Source: Pelagibius sp.
GTDB taxonomy: Bacteria; Pseudomonadota; Alphaproteobacteria; Kiloniellales; Kiloniellaceae
Direction: 5' to 3'
Assembly: GCF_028289705.1 (NCBI RefSeq)
Contig: NZ_JANQOI010000170.1
Span: 1-58,025, forward strand
DNA: 58,025 bases
Under the pieces are notes generated by a model. The model made no database searches and was not told the DNA's origin. It saw nothing but the letters and a program-made list of their open reading frames with translations. Position numbers and translations under genes: made by a program. Numbering within the stretch: the stretch's first letter is position 1; each line of letters starts with the position of its first letter. Positions 8,629 to 16,343 of this stretch are shown piece after piece.

Positions 8629-8724
8629 CCGATCACCCCCTTTTCCTGCCCGAGCCGCCAGCCCCTCAGGACCCACGTTTGCATTAGCATACCCGGAAGC
8701 GGGAGCGGAACACTCGGCAGCCAC

Positions 8725-9165
8725 AGGGCAGGAACAGCCGCTCGCCGAGACCGGACGCCGCCGCTGCGCGCAGGTAGCGGGTCGTCCCTAATTTGTCCCT
8801 GGCACTCAGGCGGATGAGGCTGCACAACATTCAGCCTTGGCGGGAGGTTGACGCAGCCCGACCGCGTGCCGCGGTCCGCCGGCAATGGCAGGTGAGCGCG
8901 GCCCCGACAAAAACACGTGAAAAGGGGTTGCAGACCCAGGTCACTGCCTTAAGTTGATTGAAAAGAGCTAAATCAGCCCTAAGATTGATCGGCTCGAAAC
9001 CACGGGCGCGCCCTCGGCTCCCGATTCGGAGGCTTCGATCGAGGATCGACTGACAGCCTCCAGGCAGCCGCCAAAGCACGCTTTGCGCCCGGAAACTCAA
9101 GCGAGGCAATCTTCAGGTGAACGAATTGCACGATCGCTGTTCGCCCTCCGCGAGAAAAAGCTTGT
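8725..9165. other. Intergenic stretch with no recognised gene
   Basis: About 440 bases between the GlxA-type regulator and the XRE gene. Short open frames exist on both strands but none has a convincing start or protein-like sequence. A slightly AT-richer patch near 8940-8990 (ttgattgaaaagagctaaat) may be promoter material. Confidence 0.4.
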
Positions 9166-9191
9166 CATAGCCACTCAATGAAGTGACTATG
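9166..9191. promoter_or_regulatory. Inverted-repeat operator candidate upstream of XRE gene
   Basis: CATAGCCACT (9166-9175) and AGTGACTATG (9182-9191) are inverted repeats matching at 9 of 10 positions around a 6-base centre. The site ends 72 bases before the GTG of the XRE regulator, in a locally AT-rich promoter-like stretch. Autoregulation by the XRE protein is inferred. Confidence 0.45.
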
Positions 9192-9263
9192 TTTTCTTGT
9201 CAGATCGATTAGATTTTCCATTGCTAGTCGAGAAGGACTCTCAAACAATGATGGTGGGATCGA

Positions 9264-9635
9264 GTGGACACAGTATCGGCTAACATTCAGAGCGTTGAGA
9301 AGTTCGTCGGTCAGCGTATTCGCGAGCGGCGTACCATGCTGGGACTGACCCAGCAGCAGCTTGCCGAGATGATCGGCGTCACCTATCAGCAGGCCCACAA
9401 GTACGAGCGCGGCATTAACCGTGTCTCCGCCGGCCGCCTGTTCGAAATTGCGAAGGTCCTCGGGGTCGACATCGGGTTCTTCTACGAAGGCCTGGACAGC
9501 GAGAACAGTCGTCTGACCGAGCGTCAGAGGATGTGTCTCGACCTGGCCCGGAACTTCACCCGGATTTCGAACGACCGGCACCAGGAGGCTGTGAGCCAGC
9601 TCTGCCGCGTTTTGGCAGACGGCACGCACCACTGA
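9264..9635 (+). CDS. XRE-family helix-turn-helix regulator
   Basis: A 123-residue Cro/CI-type DNA-binding protein. The HTH_3 domain covers residues 15-70, with the recognition region LTQQQLAEMIGVTYQQAHKY followed by ERGINRVSAGRLFEIAKVL. The C-terminal 50 residues are helical and may mediate dimerisation. This short form is widespread and conserved in Alphaproteobacteria. The start is GTG; upstream ATGs at 9248 and 9251 are out of frame. A hairpin follows the gene at 9649-9702. It is probably autoregulated through the inverted repeat at 9166-9191. Its targets are unknown. Confidence 0.9.
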   Translation: MDTVSANIQSVEKFVGQRIRERRTMLGLTQQQLAEMIGVTYQQAHKYERGINRVSAGRLFEIAKVLGVDIGFFYEGLDSENSRLTERQRMCLDLARNFTRISNDRHQEAVSQLCRVLADGTHH

Positions 9636-9648
9636 CGGCGGGCTGACG

Positions 9649-9702
9649 CGCAGAAAGGGCGGGCCGCCGGCGCCGGCTGGCGCGGCGGGCCGTCTTTCTG
9701 CG
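9649..9702 (+). terminator. Hairpin after the XRE gene
   Basis: A long imperfect hairpin starts CGCAGAAAG (9649 on) and ends CTTTCTGCG (9694-9702), with a GC-rich interior built from gggccgccg/cggcggg. It sits 14 bases after the XRE stop. There is no T-run, so it is a terminator or a 3'-stabilising structure. Confidence 0.5.
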
Positions 9703-9856
9703 GTCGTCCCCGACTTTCTCTGGCGGTCCCTCTCCCTGTGCCATGGCGCTCGCTCCCTTGGGGCCGAGGCGATAGAATAGCGGCGCCGGCGATTCGCCGA
9801 TTCGGCGATGCCGGCCGAGGGGCGAAAGGCGGCGCCAGACCTGACCCACCTTCCGG

Positions 9857-10090
9857 ATGTCCTTGGCCACCTTGCTTCCCCAACAGCAACTCGTTCTTGA
9901 ACTGCTGCGCATGTCCGGTGAAATCGCCGTCACGGGGCAGAGCGAAAGCACCATCCTCTGGCGAACCCTGCAGGAGTGCCGGGACAAGGGATGGGTCACC
10001 CTGACCGAAGTGAGCCCCGGCGTGCACTCCGTCGCGCTGACCCTGCAAGGCCGCCGCACGGTCGAATCCGTCTCGCCGGGCACGGGCTGA
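9857..10090 (+). CDS. Small hypothetical protein, winged-helix-like
   Basis: A 77-residue protein, MSLATLLPQQQLVLELL and onward, with helices and a final beta-like segment (GWVTLTEVSPGVHSVALTLQGRRTV). The pattern QQ-L-LLR-G...W.TL.EC...GWV.L....PG....LT..GR resembles the short winged-helix proteins that carry a reader-like wing, but I cannot name the family. The arrangement 'helix, helix, then GW(V/I)...LT..G(R/L)' would fit a MarR-like fold. It stands alone between the XRE gene and a small membrane protein. Upstream pairing to a Shine-Dalgarno is weak. Confidence 0.6.
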   Translation: MSLATLLPQQQLVLELLRMSGEIAVTGQSESTILWRTLQECRDKGWVTLTEVSPGVHSVALTLQGRRTVESVSPGTG

Positions 10091-10183
10091 AACGCGCCGC
10101 ACCCGCGGTCCCTTCTCCTGCATTGGGTCGACTGGAGGCACTCCGGCACTGAGTGCCGGTCAAGAAGCCGGTCAGAAACCTCT

Positions 10184-10399
10184 TCAGCTCAGCAGGCAGA
10201 AAATCGCGTAGCAGCGGCCGAAGAGCCCGGTGAAGACCAGATAGAGCAGGCCGTCGAACAGAGCCCCAAGCAGCAGCACCGGCAGACAGACGTAGAGCAG
10301 GAAGTAATAGAGCGCCCAGCGCGTGAAGCGCCGCTTGGGAATGCGGTGGCCGCGCACGCTGGCGGCGGCACCTGGAGTCTCGGATTCATCCTGCACCAT
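10184..10399 (-). CDS. Small inner-membrane protein
   Basis: A 71-residue protein with a basic N-terminus (GHRIPKRRFTRWALYYF) and two hydrophobic stretches. These are YYFLLYVCLPVLLLGALF, followed by DGLLYLVFTGLFGRCYAIF. It is predicted to be a small double-spanning inner-membrane protein with no recognised family. It is divergent from the FemAB-like gene, whose start lies 53 bases away, so both may be expressed from the short shared region. Confidence 0.6.
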   Translation of the reverse strand: MVQDESETPGAAASVRGHRIPKRRFTRWALYYFLLYVCLPVLLLGALFDGLLYLVFTGLFGRCYAIFCLLS

Positions 10400-10451
10400 C
10401 GCTATAGACTAAGGATTGCCGGACTCCAAGAAAACCCGGAGACTGGCGCCC

Positions 10452-11405
10452 ATGGTTGCGGTGCTGGAGTCCGAGCTCGAGCTGTCCTGGGTGGACGGCC
10501 CCCGGCCGCGGTGGGATGCCCTGATGGGACTGGCGGGGCAGAGCGGCCTGGAGCAGGCCTGGGCCTACGGCCAGGCGGTGGAAAGCGAGCATGGCCTGCG
10601 CGTCGAACGCGGTCTGATCGCCCAGGGCGGGGAGCCCCTGGCCCTGGTCCAGGCCTTCTGCAGAGACCGCCTCGGCGTTCGTTTCACCCGGGTGATGCGC
10701 GGGCCGGTCTGGCTGATCGATCCCCTGCGCGACCCACGCGTTCCAGCCGTCTGCCGGGCGATCGCGGAGCACTTTCTGCGCCGCCGCTTCGGCGACTTCC
10801 TGCTGTGGCTGCCGGAGCTGCCCCAGGGACCCGGGAGCGCGGCCCTGATGCGCGCCCAGGGCCTCCGCCAAGTCGTCACGGGCTACAGCTCCATCTGGTT
10901 GGATCTCGGCCCCTCCCCGGATGATCTGCGGGCTGGGCTGCACGGCAAGTGGCGCAATGCTTTGCGCACGGCGGAGAAGGCCGGCTTCACCATCGACAGG
11001 ATCGACCACCCGCGCCGCCTCAACCAAAACCTGCTGCTCTACGACCGCTTCCGCCGCAAGAAGCGCTTCGTCGGACCCGGGGGCGACTTCATCGCCGCCC
11101 TTGCGCGCCATGACCGCCAGGCGGTCCTTTGCCTGACGGCCCGGCTGGACGACGATCTGGTGGCCGGCGTGATCCTGATCCGCCACGGCGCCAGCGCCAC
11201 CTACCTCGCCTCCTGGACCAGCGACGCCGGGCGTGTCGGCCAGGCCCACAACCTGCTGCTCTGGCGCGGCATCGAGGCGCTGCAAGAGAACGGCTGCCGC
11301 TGGCTCGACCTCGGTGGCGTCAACACCGAAAGCCAGCCGGGCATCGCCCGCTTCAAGCTCGGCCTCGGCGGCGAGGTCTTCACCCTGGCAGGGACCTACC
11401 TTTGA
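10452..11405 (+). CDS. FemAB/GNAT-like aminoacyl or acyl transferase
   Basis: A protein of about 317 residues related to the FemAB/BioF2-like GNAT fold (Acetyltransf_6 type). Members transfer amino acids or acyl groups to peptidoglycan precursors, lipids or small molecules. Supporting segments are WRNALRTAEKAGFTI in the middle, LVAGVILIRHGASATYLASW, and the final CRWLDLGGVNTESQPGIARFK motif with GLGGEVFTLAGTYL. The ATG at 10452 has GGAG 10 bases upstream; a TTG at 10416 would add 12 residues. A decayed second copy of its 3' end lies at 12406-12490. The substrate is unknown. Confidence 0.8.
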   Translation: MVAVLESELELSWVDGPRPRWDALMGLAGQSGLEQAWAYGQAVESEHGLRVERGLIAQGGEPLALVQAFCRDRLGVRFTRVMRGPVWLIDPLRDPRVPAVCRAIAEHFLRRRFGDFLLWLPELPQGPGSAALMRAQGLRQVVTGYSSIWLDLGPSPDDLRAGLHGKWRNALRTAEKAGFTIDRIDHPRRLNQNLLLYDRFRRKKRFVGPGGDFIAALARHDRQAVLCLTARLDDDLVAGVILIRHGASATYLASWTSDAGRVGQAHNLLLWRGIEALQENGCRWLDLGGVNTESQPGIARFKLGLGGEVFTLAGTYL

Positions 11406-11445
11406 TCGCCACAGCTCGGCCACGCCAGCCGCTCGCGGCCCAAGC

Positions 11446-12231
11446 TCACCCAAGCCTGCCGAAAAAGGTCATGCGCGCCGACTCAGAAAGCGCGATACCG
11501 GGCTCGGTATTGTAGGCAAGCACCACCAGCATGCGTGTCCGCGCCCCTTTCACAGGCGTCACCCGGTGCATGGAGTTACGTCCGCGAAACAAGACGAGCG
11601 CACCGGCGCCCATCGCCAGGGACTGGGGTGAAACGGCACCGTCGAGAACCTTCCCGGAGAGCGCGTAATTCATCTCTCCGACCTCGGCATCGCGCACGTT
11701 CTTCACGTACTCGAAGACGCCACCGGCTTCGGGTTCTTGGATCATTAAGGTGATGGCGAAGGAGGAGTTGTCGAAGTGCCAGCCCAGCTCCTGTCCCTCG
11801 CCGGCGTAGTGGAGATTGATCGACGACAGGGGGTCGGCGTACTCGTAGAGTGCCGCTTCGCCAAGCACAGCGCAGAGGAAGTCCCGAAACTCCGGCGCGT
11901 CATACAGGGTTCGCAGCGCGGACCCGCCCGGGATCTGATCGGTCGTGATACAGCCTTTCGAGGAGGCGACCTTCCGGTTGCGCGGGTGGTCGGCCGGGTA
12001 GTCCGGATCCGGCGGCGAGAGATAGATGTTGTGGTCGGTGACCGTATAGTAAGCCAGATGCCGGTTCGCCTCGCCCTCGCGTCGAACAGCCGTGATCGCC
12101 GCAGGCTTCAGAAAGCCGCTCAACACCAGCACACCGTTCCGGTCCAGGTCGCGCCTGCAGACGGTCCGGAAGGCGTCTTGATCCAGGGGGCGCCGCCCCA
12201 GGTCGACAATATCCGCGAGCGAACCCGCCAT
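11446..12231 (-). CDS. Fe(II)/2-oxoglutarate oxygenase, BesD/HalD-like family
   Basis: A 261-residue non-heme iron oxygenase that resembles the lysine halogenase BesD/HalD family. The metal site is GWHFDNSSF (His-x-Asp) with the distal His in NSMHRVTPV; the Arg in GARTRM likely binds 2-oxoglutarate. True halogenases of this family replace the Asp by Gly or Ala to admit chloride. Here the Asp is present, so hydroxylation of a free amino acid is the more likely reaction. That rests on known family behaviour; the substrate is unknown. The N-terminus (residues 1-60) fits the family. The gene is convergent with the FemAB-like gene. Confidence 0.8.
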   Translation of the reverse strand: MAGSLADIVDLGRRPLDQDAFRTVCRRDLDRNGVLVLSGFLKPAAITAVRREGEANRHLAYYTVTDHNIYLSPPDPDYPADHPRNRKVASSKGCITTDQIPGGSALRTLYDAPEFRDFLCAVLGEAALYEYADPLSSINLHYAGEGQELGWHFDNSSFAITLMIQEPEAGGVFEYVKNVRDAEVGEMNYALSGKVLDGAVSPQSLAMGAGALVLFRGRNSMHRVTPVKGARTRMLVVLAYNTEPGIALSESARMTFFGRLG

Positions 12232-12405
12232 CTCACATCAATCTCAGTCTCGATTCTGATTGGCAGATAGCGGCAAGGGTCCGAAAGCCATCACCCTTCA
12301 CAGACTGCTTCGAGGTAATGCAGGTCGGGCGCGCCAAACCGCCCTTCTCACTCTCCCGAATGATGCCGCCTGAGGCAAGTTCCTTTGGTTGCGCCCCTTC
12401 AGCAG

Positions 12406-12490
12406 CGCCGCATCGAGGCGATGAAGGAGAAGGACTGCCGCTGGCTCGACCTTCGCGCGGTCTTCACCCGCGCCGGGACGTATCTATCAG
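12406..12490 (+). pseudogene. Remnant of a FemAB-like transferase 3' end
   Basis: The stretch reads RRIEAMKEKDCRWLDL-RAVFTRAGTYL. It matches the end of the FemAB-like protein at 10452-11405 (RGIEALQENGCRWLDLGG...GEVFTLAGTYL), but about 19 residues between the two blocks have been deleted and no intact gene extends upstream. It therefore looks like the decayed end of a second, diverged copy now separated from the intact one by the oxygenase gene. This accounts for part of the 277-base gap. Confidence 0.65.
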
Positions 12491-12508
12491 CGGCCACGCT
12501 AGCGCGAC

Positions 12509-13408
12509 TCAGGCGAGCTGCCCGCCGGTTGCGTCGAAGTCCATGCCGTTGAAGGCCGTCGCCGCGTCGGAGGCGAGGAACATGACTCCCTCGGCCATTT
12601 CATGCGGATCCATGATGCGGGGCGTCACGAAGTTCGGCGCGACCGCCTCGTAAGTGAAGCCCTGGTAGTCGAAGCTTTCGCGCAGCATCGGCGTATCGAC
12701 CGCGAGGGGAGAGATCGACACCACGCGGATGTTGTCCTTGGCCAGTTGGGCGCCGGCCTTGGTCATGCCGGCCACGGCGTGTTTCGAGGCATTGTAGTGC
12801 GCGGTGTTGGGAAAGCCGCGATGGGCCGCGACGGAGGCCATGTTGACGATGACGCCACCGCCCTGCGCCTTCATCACCGGGATGGCGTACTTCATCCCGT
12901 AGAAGACGCCGTAGGTATTGGTGCGCAGCATGTCGTCGAAGTTCTCCAGCGAGATGTCCTCGATCAGACCCGGGGTCATGAAGATGCCGGCGTTGTTGAA
13001 CAGCACATCGAGCCGCCCGTAGGTGGAGACCGTCGCGGCGACGAAGGCCTCGACCTGCGCGGGCGCGCGCACGTCGGTCACCATCCAGGTCGCCTCGCCC
13101 CCCTTGGCGCGGATTTCGGCTTCGACCTGCCTGCCGAGGGCATCGCGCCGCGCGGTGATGACAACCTTGGCCCCCGCCATGGCAAAGGCATGGGCGGTCG
13201 CCGCGCCGATGCCGGAGTTGCCGCCGGTAATCGCCACCACCTTGCCGGCAAAGGCGCCGTCAGGGTCGGCGCGGCCGGGCGCCGCTGCCGGGTTCAGCGC
13301 ATTCGCCTGCGCCGAGGAGGCGGCGGCCGCCGTGGCTGCCGTCGCGGCCAGGCCAAGCGCCCCGCGGGTGAGGAAGGAGCGGCGGGTGGGATCGGTGTCC
13401 GAAGTCAT
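12509..13408 (-). CDS. SDR-family oxidoreductase with Tat signal
   Basis: A 299-residue short-chain dehydrogenase with an N-terminal twin-arginine signal (TRRSFLTRGALGLAATAATA, residues 8-30). The Rossmann segment is VVAITGGNSGIGAATAHAFAMAG, the NAG motif is NNAGIFMTPGL, and the catalytic Tyr-Lys lie in YNASKHAV. SDRs use NAD(P)H, so export by Tat would have to carry bound cofactor. It lies 47 bases downstream of a secreted SnoaL-like protein on the same strand, with a LysR regulator upstream. The ATG at 13408 immediately precedes the Tat motif. The substrate is unknown. Confidence 0.85.
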   Translation of the reverse strand: MTSDTDPTRRSFLTRGALGLAATAATAAAASSAQANALNPAAAPGRADPDGAFAGKVVAITGGNSGIGAATAHAFAMAGAKVVITARRDALGRQVEAEIRAKGGEATWMVTDVRAPAQVEAFVAATVSTYGRLDVLFNNAGIFMTPGLIEDISLENFDDMLRTNTYGVFYGMKYAIPVMKAQGGGVIVNMASVAAHRGFPNTAHYNASKHAVAGMTKAGAQLAKDNIRVVSISPLAVDTPMLRESFDYQGFTYEAVAPNFVTPRIMDPHEMAEGVMFLASDAATAFNGMDFDATGGQLA

Positions 13409-13455
13409 GGCGGGAATCCTTTTCAAGCGGGCGGTCGGAACGGCCGGACTGTGGC

Positions 13456-14022
13456 TTAGCTGCCGGGGGTGTTGCGCACGAAACTGCTGCCGCGCTCGGC
13501 GGTCGCGGTGAAGGTCATGGCGTTGATCTTCCAGGCGCCGCCAACCCGCTGGAAGCCGTGGACATAGGTGCCCCAGACCTCCCACAGAGGATTGCCGCCG
13601 TTCTCCGGCAGGGCGCCGCGCTCCATACGGTTCCAGGCATAGCCGTGGCTGAGCATCACGGCGCTATCGGCACCGGTGAAGGTGATGCGATGGTTGCCGC
13701 GCAGGTGGAAGCTTTGCTTCTCCGCCGTCAGGTTGGCGGACCAGCCGGCGATCAGCCCGTCGGCGGGAATAGTCGCCGGCTCGCCGCCCACCAGCGAGGT
13801 GAAGTCGACATCGATCTCGTCGGTGAACAGGCTGCGGGCCAGGGCCCAGTCCTTGGCGTCGACGGCGGCATCCAGAGTATCGGCAATGCGGATCATCTCC
13901 GCCTGGTCGACCAGCGTCTCGGCGGTGACGGGACTGCCCTGAAGCGCCGGCAGCGCCGTCTGCGCGTTGGCGCCGAGGGGCAGCGCCACCGCAAGGGCGG
14001 CTGCAAGGGCAAGGCGTCTCAT
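13456..14022 (-). CDS. Secreted SnoaL-like (nuclear transport factor 2-like) protein
   Basis: A 188-residue protein with a Sec signal peptide (MRRLALAAALAVALPLGANA) followed by a cone-shaped SnoaL/NTF2-like domain. Recognisable segments are IADTLDAAVDAKDWALARSLFTDE and, near the end, GTYVHGFQRVGGAWKINAM. Such proteins can be isomerases, hydratases or binding proteins; no catalytic residue set can be assigned. The ATG at 14022 starts directly at the signal peptide. It is the first gene of a two-gene unit with the SDR and lies 100 bases below the LysR stop, with an inverted repeat in between. Confidence 0.8.
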   Translation of the reverse strand: MRRLALAAALAVALPLGANAQTALPALQGSPVTAETLVDQAEMIRIADTLDAAVDAKDWALARSLFTDEIDVDFTSLVGGEPATIPADGLIAGWSANLTAEKQSFHLRGNHRITFTGADSAVMLSHGYAWNRMERGALPENGGNPLWEVWGTYVHGFQRVGGAWKINAMTFTATAERGSSFVRNTPGS

Positions 14023-14074
14023 CGGCCATCTCCATCGCGGCGTGATTGGATAGGCCGAAGATGGGCGCGGCAAT

Positions 14075-14098
14075 CAATAACGACAAATACCGTTATTG
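14075..14098. promoter_or_regulatory. LysR-type operator candidate
   Basis: CAATAACG (14075-14082) and CGTTATTG (14091-14098) are perfect 8-base inverted arms around the AT-rich spacer acaaatac. The site ends 53 bases upstream of the SnoaL-like gene and just after the LysR stop. Its size and position fit a LysR-type binding site controlling the SnoaL-SDR pair. Confidence 0.5.
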
Positions 14099-14122
14099 TC
14101 TAAAACCGATGCCCTATAGATA

Positions 14123-15004
14123 TCATTTCTGCAGGACCGTCTCGATGAGGCACTGCGTCAGGCTGCCCGGATTGGCCCGATGGATGAAGACGAACGCGAG
14201 CGGCACCGAAAGCCCCCTCACCTCGCGGAACTGAACGCCCCGCGGCGGCCGCTGCCTGTTGGCCGAATTCACCAGGGCGCAGCCGACACCGGCCGAAACG
14301 AGGCTTAGAATCGTCGTCTCGGTGGCGGCCCGCTGCACGATCCGTGGCTCGAGGCCGAGCGCCGCCAGTGCGGCATTCAGCCGGTCGAAATAGGCCGGCG
14401 CGGCCTCGCGCGGGAAGGCAACCATCGGCAGCCCGTCGATGTCCTCCGGTTCGAGCGGACCCTCGCGGTCAAAGGCCGTGTCGATGGAGGCGGCAAGAAC
14501 CACGTCGTCGGTGGCCAGCGGGTGCGCCACCAACGCGCCTTCGACGAGATTGTCCTGGCGGTAGACGAAGCCGGCATCGAGCAGGCCGTCGCGGACGGCG
14601 TCGATCTGCGCAACCGATCCCAGCGGCACCACGTCGAGCTGAATGTCCGGATAGGCCCGCGCGAAGCGGTTCAGCGCGCTCGGCAGAGGCCCCGACCAGG
14701 AGGCGTTTTCCAGCAGGCCGATCCTGAGCGTTCCGCCCCGGCCCCGCGCGACGCGCTGTGCCTTGTCCACGGCGGCGGCGGTCCGTTCCAGGACGGCACG
14801 CGCCTCTTCGGCGAAGACCTTGCCGGCATCCGTCAGCACGACCCCCCGCCCCTCGCGGCGCAGCAGCGCGATGCCAAGCTCGGCTTCCAGGTCCTTGATC
14901 TGCCGCGAGACGGCGGGCTGGGCAACGTTCAGCCGGTCCGCGGCCGGGCGTACGCCGCCATGGTCGGCGATGGCGACGAAGTAGCGAAGATGTCTGAGTT
15001 CCAT
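14123..15004 (-). CDS. LysR-family transcriptional regulator
   Basis: A 293-residue LysR regulator. The N-terminal winged helix-turn-helix covers residues 1-60 (MELRHLRYFVAIADHGGV, NVAQPAVSRQIKDLEAELG). The C-terminal periplasmic-binding-protein-like effector domain starts near residue 90 (GTLRIGLLENASWSGPLPSAL). The ATG at 15004 gives the standard family start; a TTG lies two codons earlier. It is upstream of, and probably regulates, the SnoaL-like and Tat-SDR genes. The effector is unknown. Confidence 0.9.
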   Translation of the reverse strand: MELRHLRYFVAIADHGGVRPAADRLNVAQPAVSRQIKDLEAELGIALLRREGRGVVLTDAGKVFAEEARAVLERTAAAVDKAQRVARGRGGTLRIGLLENASWSGPLPSALNRFARAYPDIQLDVVPLGSVAQIDAVRDGLLDAGFVYRQDNLVEGALVAHPLATDDVVLAASIDTAFDREGPLEPEDIDGLPMVAFPREAAPAYFDRLNAALAALGLEPRIVQRAATETTILSLVSAGVGCALVNSANRQRPPRGVQFREVRGLSVPLAFVFIHRANPGSLTQCLIETVLQK

Positions 15005-15069
15005 GCCCAACGATACCCTGGAGGCATCGTTAGAGGAATGATCCGATGGTCCGGAGTATCGGGCGACGG

Positions 15070-16260
15070 CTATGCCCTGCGCCGCTCCCGCAGGGCGTCA
15101 AGGGCGCGGTTGAAGTCCTCCGCGGACCAGCCTTCGGCGACGGCGCGGTGAAACAGCGCCTGCTGGCTTTCCGGGGCGAGGCCGTCGTCCGGCGGGTCGG
15201 AGTCCAGGTTGGTCGGGAAGGAGTAACCCTCGGCAGAGGCGGCCAGCACGGCCTTCAGGTCCAGCGGCGACAGCCTTCCCTGTTGGTGGGCGGCCAGAAC
15301 AGGAGGATAGAGCAGCCGGCAGATGGCGTCGCGGTCGATGGTCTCCATGGCGCGGCCGAAGGCCGAGGAGATCTGCAGCAGGTTGGCCATGCGTTCGACG
15401 TCCGCGCTGACGTTCGCCCCGGCGGCGTGGAACAAAGCGGGATTGAAGAACAGCGCATCGCCCTTGCGAAGCGGGACCTGCACCGCCTGCGCTTCGAAAT
15501 GGGCGCTGAAGTCGTCGCGGCGCCAAGCGGCGTAGCCGGGCCGGTAAAGCTGGGAAAAGGGCAGCAGCTTGGTGGGGCCGCTTTCCACCGGCATGTCGCA
15601 GTGGGCGATGGCACCCTGGAGCGTCAGGGCCGCCGAAAGCTCGTGCACATGGGCCGGATAGCCGGCGCAGACCTCGGCCGTCTGGAAGCCGAGATGGTAG
15701 TCGCGGTGCGCCTTTTGGGCCGCGCCCCCGGGATAGACCACATTGACCTGGGCGGTCATCTGATAGTTGGGGCCGAGCCAGGCTTCGCAGACCGCATCGA
15801 CCGCCGGGTTCGCAAAGTAATCCACGAAGGTTTCAGGCGCCTGCTCGCAGAGCTTCTGCAGGGAGTTCCAGATCCGGTCGTTCTTGCCCGCCGCCGCGAA
15901 GTGGTCCGCGCCGCTGGCCCTGGTCTGCTTCTCGCGGACAATGATCGCGCGGTAGACCGCGGTGGCCGCATCGATCGCAGACACCTCCCCATAGGCCCGC
16001 TGCAGGATCAAAACGCCGGCGTTGTCCCGCAAGACACGGGCCCACTCTGCCATCAGCGCGTGCCGGGCGCCGGGGTCCTCCAACGCCGGGCGCAGCCGCG
16101 CCATGTCGTAGACCGGAATGTTCCGCTCGATGGCGCCGGCTTGCGGCACCTCCGCAGCCGCGAGCCGGCGGCCGGTCAGATCGGCAAAATCCTTCAGCCT
16201 GCAGTCCTCGGCACGGTAATAGCCGGGCCCGTGGCGGACGCTTTGGGTCACAGGGGCCAT
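15070..16260 (-). CDS. PhyH-family 2-oxoglutarate dioxygenase
   Basis: A 396-residue phytanoyl-CoA dioxygenase-family protein. The iron ligands appear in AHRDYHLGF (His-x-Asp) and in the distal region FNPALFHAAGANVSADVERM, where the His and a following Arg are plausible. Family members hydroxylate diverse small acids, amino-acid derivatives or lipids. It lies 83 bases below a PLP decarboxylase on the same strand, so the pair may convert an amino acid to a hydroxylated amine or amide; that is inference. The long N-terminus (residues 1-100) may shape the substrate site. Confidence 0.85.
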   Translation of the reverse strand: MAPVTQSVRHGPGYYRAEDCRLKDFADLTGRRLAAAEVPQAGAIERNIPVYDMARLRPALEDPGARHALMAEWARVLRDNAGVLILQRAYGEVSAIDAATAVYRAIIVREKQTRASGADHFAAAGKNDRIWNSLQKLCEQAPETFVDYFANPAVDAVCEAWLGPNYQMTAQVNVVYPGGAAQKAHRDYHLGFQTAEVCAGYPAHVHELSAALTLQGAIAHCDMPVESGPTKLLPFSQLYRPGYAAWRRDDFSAHFEAQAVQVPLRKGDALFFNPALFHAAGANVSADVERMANLLQISSAFGRAMETIDRDAICRLLYPPVLAAHQQGRLSPLDLKAVLAASAEGYSFPTNLDSDPPDDGLAPESQQALFHRAVAEGWSAEDFNRALDALRERRRA

Positions 16261-16343
16261 CCTTTTTCACTTCCTCGGCACCACAGGATAGCCCAAGATC
16301 CCCTCGCCGGCCGCAGGGATTCCTGCCGATGAACCGGCGGCTT

